DNA from: CAWJMD01 sp963700925 | GTDB lineage: Bacteria; Actinomycetota; Actinomycetes; Actinomycetales; CAWJMD01 | Direction of reading: 5' to 3' | Length of the DNA: 64,000 bases | Assembly (NCBI GenBank): GCA_963700925.1 | Contig: OY969553.1 | Span: 2,232,001-2,296,000, forward strand | Part shown: piece after piece, positions 57,548 to 64,000 of the stretch | How the letters are laid out: each line of letters opens with the position of its first letter | Numbering within the stretch: the stretch's first letter is position 1 | Program-made: the position numbers and the translations under genes | Notes under the pieces: model-generated | Told to the model about the DNA's origin: nothing | The model's database searches: none | The model's input: the letters and a program-made list of their open reading frames with translations, nothing else

Positions 57548-58290
57548 AGGAGCTCCAGGCCGGTCGTCTGGTTGGACCGGTGCGCCGTGACGGTGGCCAG
57601 GTCCTCGGGCGACAGCGGCGTCAGCTGACCGTGGTCGAGCCGGAACTGCCGGTTCGAGCGCGCCGCGACCGACAGGTCGTGGGTGATCGTCACGAGGGTG
57701 GACCCGGCGGCGGTGGTGACCTCCTCCAAGAGGTCCATCACGGCCGAGCCGGTGTCGACGTCGAGCGAGCCGGTCGGCTCGTCGGCGAGCAGCACGCGCG
57801 GCGAGCGGACGAGGGCACGCGCGATCGCGACCCGCTGCTGCTCACCGCCGGAGAGCTTCTCGGGCAGGGCGTCGGCCCGATCGCCCAGTCCGACTCGCTC
57901 CAGGGCTGCGGTCGCGAGCTTCCGCCGCCGCCAGAACGCCGTTCCCCTCGCGTACATCAGCGGCATCGCGACGTTCTCCGTCGCCGTCCGCCGAGGCAGG
58001 AGGTTGAACTGCTGGAACACGAAACCGAAGGTGCGGCCCCGCATCTGGCCACGCCGGCGCGCCGACATCGAGGCAGCGCTGACGCCGTCGACGCGGTAGG
58101 AGCCCGATGTCGGGGTGTCGAGCAGGCCGAGGATGTTGAGCAAGGTGGACTTGCCGGACCCGGACCTGCCGACGATCGCGACGTGCTCGCCCTCCTCGAC
58201 GTCGAGGTCGACCCCGGTGAGGATCGACAGCACCGAGCCGTCAGGGAGGTCGACAGATCGGCTCACACCTTCGAGGTGAAGCGGTGTCAC
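57544..58290 (-). CDS. MacB-like ABC transporter ATPase
   Basis: 248 residues from GTG 58290, overlapping the adaptor stop (GTGA). Walker A GRSGSGKSTLLNILGLLDTP, Q-loop FGFVFQQFNLLPRRTATENV, signature LSGGEQQRVAIARALVRSPR, Walker B VLLADEPTGSLD and switch His in TLVTITHDLS are all intact. Similar to LolD/MacB-type ATPases, which work by mechanotransmission with an FtsX-type permease. Middle gene of a three-gene exporter operon. Confidence 0.93.
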   Translation of the reverse strand: MTPLHLEGVSRSVDLPDGSVLSILTGVDLDVEEGEHVAIVGRSGSGKSTLLNILGLLDTPTSGSYRVDGVSAASMSARRRGQMRGRTFGFVFQQFNLLPRRTATENVAMPLMYARGTAFWRRRKLATAALERVGLGDRADALPEKLSGGEQQRVAIARALVRSPRVLLADEPTGSLDVDTGSAVMDLLEEVTTAAGSTLVTITHDLSVAARSNRQFRLDHGQLTPLSPEDLATVTAHRSNQTTGLELL

Positions 58291-59315
58291 CCGAACATCC
58301 CCTCGTTCGGCTGCGGCTCCTCGTCCATGGGAACGGGCGTGAACTGCAGCACCTCGTCACCGTCGGCGAGGCCGTCGGTGATCTCCACCTGCTCGCCGTC
58401 CGTGAGCCCGAGGGTGACGGGCCGCTCCTCCGGCTCGCCGTCGTCGCCCTTCACCCACACCTTGCCATCGCCGACCGTGCCCAAGACGGCCGAGACCGGC
58501 ACCAGCAGAACACCTTTCGCGCTGCCGGTGTCGATCGTCACGTCGACACTCATGCCCGGGAACACGGTTGTGCCCGCAGGCACTCGGCAACTGACCTGCG
58601 CCGTCGGCGACTCAGCCACCATGCCGGTGTAGGGGTCCATCACCGGCGGCTGGTCGGAGTCCGTCTCGGCGGCCCCCGTGCGCACGTCGGTGCAGTCGAA
58701 CGGGGCGGGGCCGCCTGGAGCCTGTGCACTGGCGGTGGCCGGCGGCTTCAGCAGCCGGAACTGCTGTGCCTGCGTCAGCGGCGCGTTGACCGACAGGGTG
58801 CCCGGCGAGACGGTGGCGACGTCCGTGCCCACGCTGATCTCCTGGTCGAGCAGGACGGAGAGGCCGGTCAGCGTCCCGGTGCTGCTGGCGGAGACGGTGA
58901 CCGTCTTGAAGCGAGGCTTCGGCGGGGTGCTGGTGACCGTGCCGTCCGGTGCCGTGACCACCGTCTCCGAGGTCGGCTCGAGCGGCACGCGAACGTCGAA
59001 CAGCTTGGTGCCGGCCTTCACCGCCGCGCCGGTCTTCGCGTGCACCTTGCTGACGGTGCCGGTCGCGGTGGACTTGACGGTCGTCGTGGAGTCTGCCGTC
59101 ACGGTGCCGGTGACCGTGATGCTGCTGGTGATGTCGCCAGGAGCCACGGCCACGGTGCTGTCCGACAGGTCGGCGGTCGGCTGCAGCGGCGCACCGGCGT
59201 CGACCTCGCCCCCGCCGTCCCCTCGAATGAACGCCAGGTAGCACAGGGCGAGGGCGATGACCGTCCAGACGACCAGGCGCAGCCCCGGAAAGATGACGTG
59301 CCGAAGAATCCCCAT
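58287..59315 (-). CDS. MacA-like efflux adaptor protein
   Basis: 342 residues, ATG 59315 with CGGAGG six bases upstream. One membrane anchor (about 11-33), then an adaptor (HlyD/MacA-like) protein: barrel-sandwich segments SSITVTGTVTADSTTTVKST and VSKVHAKTGAAVKAGTKLFD, and a beta-barrel with KVWVKGDDGEPEERPVTLGL and EQVEITDGLADGDEVLQF. First gene of the adaptor-ATPase-permease operon. In Gram-positive bacteria such adaptors act in antimicrobial peptide or lipid export; the substrate is unknown. Confidence 0.87.
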   Translation of the reverse strand: MGILRHVIFPGLRLVVWTVIALALCYLAFIRGDGGGEVDAGAPLQPTADLSDSTVAVAPGDITSSITVTGTVTADSTTTVKSTATGTVSKVHAKTGAAVKAGTKLFDVRVPLEPTSETVVTAPDGTVTSTPPKPRFKTVTVSASSTGTLTGLSVLLDQEISVGTDVATVSPGTLSVNAPLTQAQQFRLLKPPATASAQAPGGPAPFDCTDVRTGAAETDSDQPPVMDPYTGMVAESPTAQVSCRVPAGTTVFPGMSVDVTIDTGSAKGVLLVPVSAVLGTVGDGKVWVKGDDGEPEERPVTLGLTDGEQVEITDGLADGDEVLQFTPVPMDEEPQPNEGMFG

Positions 59316-59451
59316 GAGCTGCCTCCGAGTCCGCGCACCCCCCGTCGTGGGCCCGCTCACGGGCGACGATACCCGCCGGGTGGCTCAACGTTTGCTGGGA
59401 GATTGCCCAGAGCTTGCGGCCCCTGACGGTGACATCAGCTGGGCGAGAGGC

Positions 59452-60069
59452 TCAGAGGTACTGGCCGGTGCCTGGGGTCCCGTCCTGGCCGGGCGCGCCT
59501 GGTGCGCCGGGCTCGCCGGGCTGGCCTGGCTGGCCGGGCTGGCCTGGCTGCCCGGGGAGCAAACCGGGATGTCCGGCGTGGGCGCCGGGGCCTCCGGGCA
59601 GCGCACGACGCATCTGCGCGATCTGCGCCTGGGCGGCCATCTGCTGCGCGACGAGCGCGGTCTGGATGCCGTGGAAGAGGCCCTCCAGCCAGCCGACCAG
59701 CTGGGCCTGGGCGATGCGCAGCTCGGCGTCGGACGGCGTCGCGTTCTCGTCGAAGGGCAGCGAGATGCGGCGCAGCTCGGCCACCAGCTCGGGCGAGAGC
59801 CCCTGCTCGAGCTCGGCCATCGAACGCTCGTGCACCGCGGCCAGGCGAGCCCGACCCGCCTCGTCCAGCGGGGAGTCGCGAACCTCCTCGAGAAGCTGCT
59901 TGATCATGCTGCCGATCCGCATCACCTTGGCAGGGTGCTCGACCATGTCGGCCGGGTTGCGGTCCTCGTCGCCCCCCGCGACCCCCATCGACCCTGGGCC
60001 GACGACGATCACGGTCTGCTGCTCGGGCTGGTCCTCTGGCTGGGCCTCGGACCGCTGCGCATCGCTCAT
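59452..60069 (-). CDS. bpa: bacterial proteasome activator
   Basis: 205 residues, ATG 60069 with GAGAGGA upstream. The helical core (about 35-150: NPADMVEHPAKVMRIGSMIK, LLEEVRDSPLDEAGRARLAA, QAQLVGWLEGLFHGIQTALV) is that of Bpa/PafE (DUF2587), an ATP-independent ring that opens the 20S proteasome gate. The C-terminal residues G-Q-Y-L are the conserved proteasome-docking (HbYX-like) tail. A flexible linker with collagen-like Gly-x-Pro repeats (PGQPGQPGQPGEPGAP) lies between the core and the tail. Confidence 0.92.
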   Translation of the reverse strand: MSDAQRSEAQPEDQPEQQTVIVVGPGSMGVAGGDEDRNPADMVEHPAKVMRIGSMIKQLLEEVRDSPLDEAGRARLAAVHERSMAELEQGLSPELVAELRRISLPFDENATPSDAELRIAQAQLVGWLEGLFHGIQTALVAQQMAAQAQIAQMRRALPGGPGAHAGHPGLLPGQPGQPGQPGQPGEPGAPGAPGQDGTPGTGQYL

Positions 60070-60091
60070 GCAGCCATCCTCTCAGAGCCCG

Positions 60092-61093
60092 TCAGGCCAC
60101 CAGGACGATCTTGCCGACGTGCGCGGACTCCTCGAGCATCCGGTGCGCGTCGGCAGCGCGTTCGAGGGGCAGCCGCTCGTGCACGACCGGCCGCACCGTC
60201 CCGTCCGCCAGCAACGGCCACACCAGCTCGCGGACCTGCTTCACGATGACGGCCTTCTCGGCCGCCGGACGGGCGCGCAGCGACGTGGCGATCACGGCGC
60301 CGCGCTTGCGAAGCAACATGTTCAGGTCGAGCTCGGCGCGCGTGCCGCCCTGCAGCCCGATCACGACCAGCCGCCCGCCCGGGGCCAGCACGTCGACGTT
60401 GCGGGCCAGGTACTTGGCGCCCATGTTGTCGAGCACCACGTCGGCTCCGGCCCCGCCGGGGGCGTCGGCCGTCGCGGCACGCACCCGTTCGACGAAGTCC
60501 TCGTCGGTGTAGTTGATCAACACCGTCGCGCCGAGATCGGCACAGGCAGTGAGCTTCTCGGCCGAACGGGCCGTCACGGCGACCGTTGCCCCGATCGCGG
60601 CGCCCAGCTGCACCGCCATCGTGCCGATGCCGCTCGAACCGCCGTGCACCAGCAGCAGCTGGCCCGGCTGCAGCCCGGCGGCCATGAAGACGTTCGACCA
60701 GACGGTGCACGCGACCTCGGGCAGGGCGGCCGCGTCGACGAGCGACACCCCGTCCGGCACCGGCAGCACCTGCCCGGCCGGCACGCACACCTGCTCGGCG
60801 TACCCACCGCCCGACAGCAGTGCACACACCTCGTCGCCGACCGTCCACCCATGCGCCCCCGACTCGACCCCGGCGCCGAGCTCGGCCACCGTGCCCGAGC
60901 ACTCCAGCCCGGGCCACGGGGGAGCGCCGTCGGGAGGGGGATAGCGGCCCTCCCGCTGCATCACGTCGGCGCGGTTCACCGCGGTCGCAGCGATGTCGAT
61001 CCGCACTTCGCCCGGGCCGGGAACAGGATCGGGCACCTCCTCGACGACCAGGACGTCGGGGCCTCCGGGCTCGTGGATGGTGACCGCTCTCAT
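60092..61093 (-). CDS. NAD(P)H quinone oxidoreductase (PIG3-like)
   Basis: 333 residues from ATG 61093, confirmed by a TAGAGT box six bases upstream. Medium-chain dehydrogenase/reductase without zinc ligands: MRAVTIHEPGGPDVLVVEEV, TAVNRADVMQREGRYPPPDG (a PIG3 hallmark), LLVHGGSSGIGTMAVQLGAA (NADPH-binding loop) and DVVLDNMGAKYLARNVDVLA. It reduces quinones with NADPH. Its start is divergent from the aminotransferase gene. Confidence 0.9.
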   Translation of the reverse strand: MRAVTIHEPGGPDVLVVEEVPDPVPGPGEVRIDIAATAVNRADVMQREGRYPPPDGAPPWPGLECSGTVAELGAGVESGAHGWTVGDEVCALLSGGGYAEQVCVPAGQVLPVPDGVSLVDAAALPEVACTVWSNVFMAAGLQPGQLLLVHGGSSGIGTMAVQLGAAIGATVAVTARSAEKLTACADLGATVLINYTDEDFVERVRAATADAPGGAGADVVLDNMGAKYLARNVDVLAPGGRLVVIGLQGGTRAELDLNMLLRKRGAVIATSLRARPAAEKAVIVKQVRELVWPLLADGTVRPVVHERLPLERAADAHRMLEESAHVGKIVLVA

Positions 61094-61099
61094 GGCTCG

Positions 61100-61105
61100 A
61101 CTCTA
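61100..61105 (-). promoter_or_regulatory. -10 box for leaderless quinone oxidoreductase transcript
   Basis: On the minus strand TAGAGT ends six bases before ATG 61093; no ribosome-binding site. Confidence 0.5.
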
Positions 61106-61168
61106 GGGATGGAGAATCGGGGCGCCACTGGAGGGAGAGCCACCGATGACCCACACAGGCTTCAACCG

Positions 61169-62326
61169 ATGACCGCCGTGCCGCGCCGCCTGCCGGACTT
61201 CAGGCTCGAGACGTTCTTCTCGCGTTGGGAGTTCTCCGCGCGGCACCACCTCACGGCCTCGGACGCGCAGACCCTGACGATCTCCGAGCTGCTGGCCTTG
61301 GGCAGCGACGACGACCGGGAGGCCTTCGAGGCACTGCCCCTGGGCTACGCGCCGACGTGGGGAACCCACCGGCTGCGGGCCGCGATCGCCGCGACGTACG
61401 AGACGTGCGCGGCCGACGACGTGCTGGCCTTCGCCGGGGCCGAGGAGGCGATCTACTGGCTGATGCAGCTCCTCGCCGGCGCGGGCGACCACGTGGTCGT
61501 GACCGTGCCGAACTACCAGGCGATCGAGACCTTGCCGTTGGCTGCGGGAGCCGACGTCACCGGCGTGCTGCTGGACGAGCACGACGGCTGGCGTCTCGAC
61601 CTCGATGCCGTCCGGGCAGCGCTGCGTCCGACGACGCGACTGATGGTGGTGAACTTCCCCAACAACCCCACCGGAGCGGTTCCTGACCACGCGACCTGGC
61701 GTGCTCTCGTGGAGATCTGCGACGAGCGCGACATCCGCCTGGTCTCCGACGAGGTGTACCGCGGCCTCGAGCTCGACCCGCTTCGGACGCTCCCGCAGGC
61801 GGCCGACCTGTCCGGCACCGCTGCCTCGGTCGGCGTGATGTCGAAGGCCTACGGGCTGCCGGGGCTCCGGATCGGCTGGGTCGCCTGCCGTGACCGTGCC
61901 ATCCTCCAGGCCTTGGAGCGCCACAAGCACTACACCTCGATCTGCAACGCCGCACCGAGCGAGCTGCTCGCGTCGATCGCGCTGGAGTCGGCCGACCGCG
62001 TTCTCGACCGGACCCGGCGCATCGTGGCCACGAACCTGCCCGTCTTCGACGAGTTCTTCGCCGCCCACGCGGACGTCTTCGACTGGACGCGTCCCGAAGG
62101 CGGCTGCGTCGCCTTCCCGCGCTACCTCGGCTCGGACGGGGTCGAGGCGTTCTGCCGGGAGCTCGTCGAGACCGAGGGCGTCCTGCTGCTGCCGGCCAGC
62201 ATCTACGCCTCCGACCTCGCTACGGTGCCCAAGCACAGGTTCCGTGTCGGCGTGGGGCGGCACGACCCGGCGCCGGCGCTCGCTGCGCTGGAGCGCTTCC
62301 TGTTCACGTCGCGACCTCAGTCCTAG
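61169..62326 (+). CDS. pyridoxal-phosphate aminotransferase, class I/II
   Basis: 385 residues from ATG 61169; ATG 61109 is an in-frame alternative adding about 20 poorly conserved residues. Fold-type I landmarks: FAGAEEAIYWLMQLLAGAGD, VNFPNNPTGAVPDHATWRAL with the NPTG motif, RLVSDEVYRGLELD with the Asp and Tyr that contact PLP, VMSKAYGLPGLRIGWVAC with the Schiff-base Lys, and FRVGVGR with the carboxylate-binding Arg. The N-terminus (LPDFRLETFFSRWEFSARHH) resembles capreomycidine-synthase/VioD-like and aspartate-type relatives. Amino acid specificity unknown. Confidence 0.88.
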   Translation: MTAVPRRLPDFRLETFFSRWEFSARHHLTASDAQTLTISELLALGSDDDREAFEALPLGYAPTWGTHRLRAAIAATYETCAADDVLAFAGAEEAIYWLMQLLAGAGDHVVVTVPNYQAIETLPLAAGADVTGVLLDEHDGWRLDLDAVRAALRPTTRLMVVNFPNNPTGAVPDHATWRALVEICDERDIRLVSDEVYRGLELDPLRTLPQAADLSGTAASVGVMSKAYGLPGLRIGWVACRDRAILQALERHKHYTSICNAAPSELLASIALESADRVLDRTRRIVATNLPVFDEFFAAHADVFDWTRPEGGCVAFPRYLGSDGVEAFCRELVETEGVLLLPASIYASDLATVPKHRFRVGVGRHDPAPALAALERFLFTSRPQS

Positions 62327-63603
62327 CTCGTCGGACGGGTACCCGGCACGTCGGCGCCGCTCACGAGCAGGTCGAAGCCATCGGGCGGGCTGACGTGGGT
62401 GAAGTAGTGCTGCTCGGCCGACGACCAGACGGCCAGCCAGCGGGGGTCGTTCTCGTCGCGCTCGACGACGCGCTGCGTCCTCAGCGCCGCCGGTGTGCGG
62501 ACCAGAACGCGCAGGTCGACGAGGTCGGCCAGCTCCGGACGGGCGCTGAACACGCCGTCGACGATGACCACGGGGGCGGGCTCGACCACGACCTCTCGCT
62601 CCAGCAGCCGCCCGTCGTACGCGTCCCAGTCATACGGGTGGTAGCGGGCCGGGCGGCCGGCGGCAAGCGGCTCGAGGGCCTGGCTCCGCAGCCGGCGCCA
62701 GTCGATCACGCCGTCATCGGCCAACTCGGCGACGGAGCGCGCTTCGGCCGCCACGAGGCCCTCGCGGCCCAGCCGGGGTGCGTAGAAGTCGTCACCGTCC
62801 AGCACGCTGCCGCCGGTGTGCAGGGCGACGGCCTGGGCCAGCACGCTCTTTCCGGCGCCGCTCCCGCCGTCGAGGGCCACCACCACGGGCCGCGCCCGGT
62901 CGGCCGTCGGCTCGTGCCCGGGCGCGTGCCGTCTCAGTCCGCGGACGGCCGCGACGATCTGCTGGGTCGAGGCGGCGTCGCGGAGCCGCCAGGCCTGCAG
63001 CTGGTCGGCGGTGTCGACGTCCCAGGAGTCCTCGCCGCTGACCGTGACCCGGATCGGGTCGAGCGCCTGCACGAAAGGCCGCACCGGCAGGTGATTTCCA
63101 TCACCCGAACCGACCGCCTCGAGAAGTCGACGTACACCGTCCGACGTCAGGACGATCTGCAGCGGCTGCTCGCGGCCCGTCGCGTCGACAGCGACCGCCG
63201 CGACCGGCGTCCCTTCCGCGCCACCCCGTCCGTGTGCGTCCTCGAGCGCGCGGGTCAGCGCGGCCAGGGCGCCTGCCGCCCCCGGGGCGTCCCCGGGCAG
63301 CACGCCGACCCATCCTCGTGATTCTTGGGCTATTTCGGGCGAACCGGGTGCCGCGATCGCACGCAGCCCTGCCACCATGGCCGCTGCCGGGCCACCACCC
63401 GGCGGGTCCTCGATCACCCACCGCACCCGACGCGCCAGAGGACGCCTGGGGCCCACGACGACGACCTCCACGGGAGGCAGGGACGTGAGCAGGAAGTCGA
63501 GCACACTGGGCCCGTCAGGGGCGCCGAGAGGCTCCGCCAGCTTGTCCCTGCCGAACCGCGTGGCGCCCCCACCGGCTAGCACGACCACGCAACGAACGGG
63601 CAT
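62323..63603 (-). CDS. fusion of a MobA-like nucleotidyltransferase and a P-loop (uridine kinase-like) domain
   Basis: 426 residues from ATG 63603. Residues 1-195 form a MobA/IspD-like nucleotidyltransferase: CVVVLAGGGATRFGRDKLAE, PPGGGPAAAMVAGLRAIA and GVLPGDAPGAAGALAALTRA. After a linker, residues 235-426 are a uridine kinase-like P-loop protein: VVALDGGSGAGKSVLAQAVA (Walker A), SVLDGDDFYAPRL and APVVIVDGVFSARPELADLV, with an R-x-x-R-D-E lid (QRVVERDENDPR). Each half is common; the fusion is not one that I know. Its stop shares CTAG with the convergent aminotransferase gene. Confidence 0.8.
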   Translation of the reverse strand: MPVRCVVVLAGGGATRFGRDKLAEPLGAPDGPSVLDFLLTSLPPVEVVVVGPRRPLARRVRWVIEDPPGGGPAAAMVAGLRAIAAPGSPEIAQESRGWVGVLPGDAPGAAGALAALTRALEDAHGRGGAEGTPVAAVAVDATGREQPLQIVLTSDGVRRLLEAVGSGDGNHLPVRPFVQALDPIRVTVSGEDSWDVDTADQLQAWRLRDAASTQQIVAAVRGLRRHAPGHEPTADRARPVVVALDGGSGAGKSVLAQAVALHTGGSVLDGDDFYAPRLGREGLVAAEARSVAELADDGVIDWRRLRSQALEPLAAGRPARYHPYDWDAYDGRLLEREVVVEPAPVVIVDGVFSARPELADLVDLRVLVRTPAALRTQRVVERDENDPRWLAVWSSAEQHYFTHVSPPDGFDLLVSGADVPGTRPTS

Positions 63604-63670
63604 GATGACGAGTTTGAGGCATCAGGTCGCGGCAACCCGCCGTGACAAGGTTGAGCCATTCGGGTGACCT

Positions 63671-63682
63671 CTCCATATGGAG
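63671..63682 (+). promoter_or_regulatory. 12-bp palindrome before the NIT sensor kinase gene
   Basis: CTCCATATGGAG is a perfect palindrome, with further CC/GG pairing outside one mismatch, 91 bases before ATG 63773. It is an AT-centred operator candidate in the divergent gap with the fusion gene. Confidence 0.35.
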
Positions 63683-63772
63683 TGGTCAATACCCGGCATG
63701 AGTTGACCGATGCACGGGAATCGGGACGGCACCGAACCGCGCGTGCCCCCAGTCGAGTGGAAGGTCCCCCCC

Positions 63773-64000
63773 ATGCTGCGCAGCTTCGGCATCAGGGCCA
63801 AGATCCTGGCCGTTCTTGCCCTCCCGGTCGTGGTGCTGTCCCTGGCCGCCGGCGTCATCGCCACGGCCGGCATCGGGGAGTCGCGCAAGGCGAGCCAGGT
63901 CGAGGAGCTCGTGCGCCACACCGGCGGGCTGACCGAGCTGTTGCGTGGGCTGCAGGCGGAGCGGGCTCTCACCGTCGCGGTGCTCTCGGGAGACGAGGCC
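63773..64000 (+). CDS. NIT-domain sensor histidine kinase (N-terminal part)
   Basis: 76 residues from ATG 63773 to the window edge. A basic start and a membrane helix (FGIRAKILAVLALPVVVLSL) are followed by the first helices of an extracellular sensor (ATAGIGESRKASQVEELVRH, LRGLQAERALTVAVLSGDEA). This pattern (GIRxKL, then the helical Q-x-E-R-x motif) is that of nitrate- and nitrite-sensing (NIT) domain histidine kinases of actinobacteria, often encoded with roadblock and DUF742 proteins. The kinase part lies beyond the window. Confidence 0.75.
   Translation, partial: MLRSFGIRAKILAVLALPVVVLSLAAGVIATAGIGESRKASQVEELVRHTGGLTELLRGLQAERALTVAVLSGDEA

Noticed and set aside
37145..61105. tRNA or riboswitch candidates near serS, pheA and larB
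   Set aside because: No cloverleaf, T-box or known aptamer pattern could be found by eye; the upstream gaps are too short for most of them.
59414..61168. Plus-strand frame running into the aminotransferase gene from far upstream
   Set aside because: It covers two minus-strand genes with clear families (Bpa, quinone oxidoreductase). The aminotransferase homology begins at about 61190.

Overview
The window is about 70% G+C and densely coded, and looks like an actinobacterial chromosome. A Tad/TadE pilus locus, WXG100 and FtsK/EccC-type secretion genes, SSI and I36 protease inhibitors, a bacterial proteasome activator ending in GQYL, a DUF5926/SEC-C protein and many GTG starts point to Propionibacteriales, most likely Nocardioidaceae (inference). 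No tRNA, rRNA, CRISPR array or intact transposase was seen.

Layout. 1-2849: distal part of a Tad pilus operon (TadB end, TadC, Flp-like pilin, two TadE-like pseudopilins, TadG-like protein), mostly stop/start overlapped. 3044-20769: a secretion island with a lipoprotein, a secreted protein, a LysM/BTAD membrane regulator-like protein, a WXG100 protein bracketed by matching hairpins, and a 1614-residue FtsK/SpoIIIE ATPase preceded by a short Cys-rich upstream ORF. Two paralogous cassettes follow, each lipoprotein A - small WXG-like protein - large DUF6571-like protein - lipoprotein B, then a frameshifted remnant. 20869-24717: a LAL-type LuxR regulator, an SSI-type inhibitor lipoprotein and a rhodanese. 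24749-27546: a patch of inverted GCCTCGTGAA repeats, an AAA ATPase, and a mobile-mystery A/B (Xre/Fic) pair with four operator-like sites spaced exactly 33 bp. 27768-30700: small exported proteins, including an I36 inhibitor.

30725-64000 is mostly core-like: ECF sigma factor with MGMT, GDPD, RsbW-like kinase, DUF5926, arginine deiminase, DUF4395, GT2, a GT-C mannosyltransferase, CAP protein, VOC protein, a large membrane protein, DUF3500, larB-larC-GDT1, YidD, prephenate dehydratase, diacylglycerol kinase with PAP2 phosphatase, serS, DUF1905, two Cof-type HAD phosphatases, an ExeM-like nuclease with RTX repeats, a MacA/MacB-like ABC exporter, Bpa, a quinone oxidoreductase, an aminotransferase, a MobA-like/P-loop kinase fusion, and the start of a NIT-domain sensor kinase.

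Two expression habits stand out. Operon genes are often coupled by NTGA overlaps, including TTGA and probably CTGA. At least twelve genes have a TANNNT box 6-8 bases before the start codon, as expected for leaderless transcripts; these boxes also fix several starts. The most novel-looking parts are the duplicated secretion cassettes, the WXG100/EccC leader architecture and the phased operator array.
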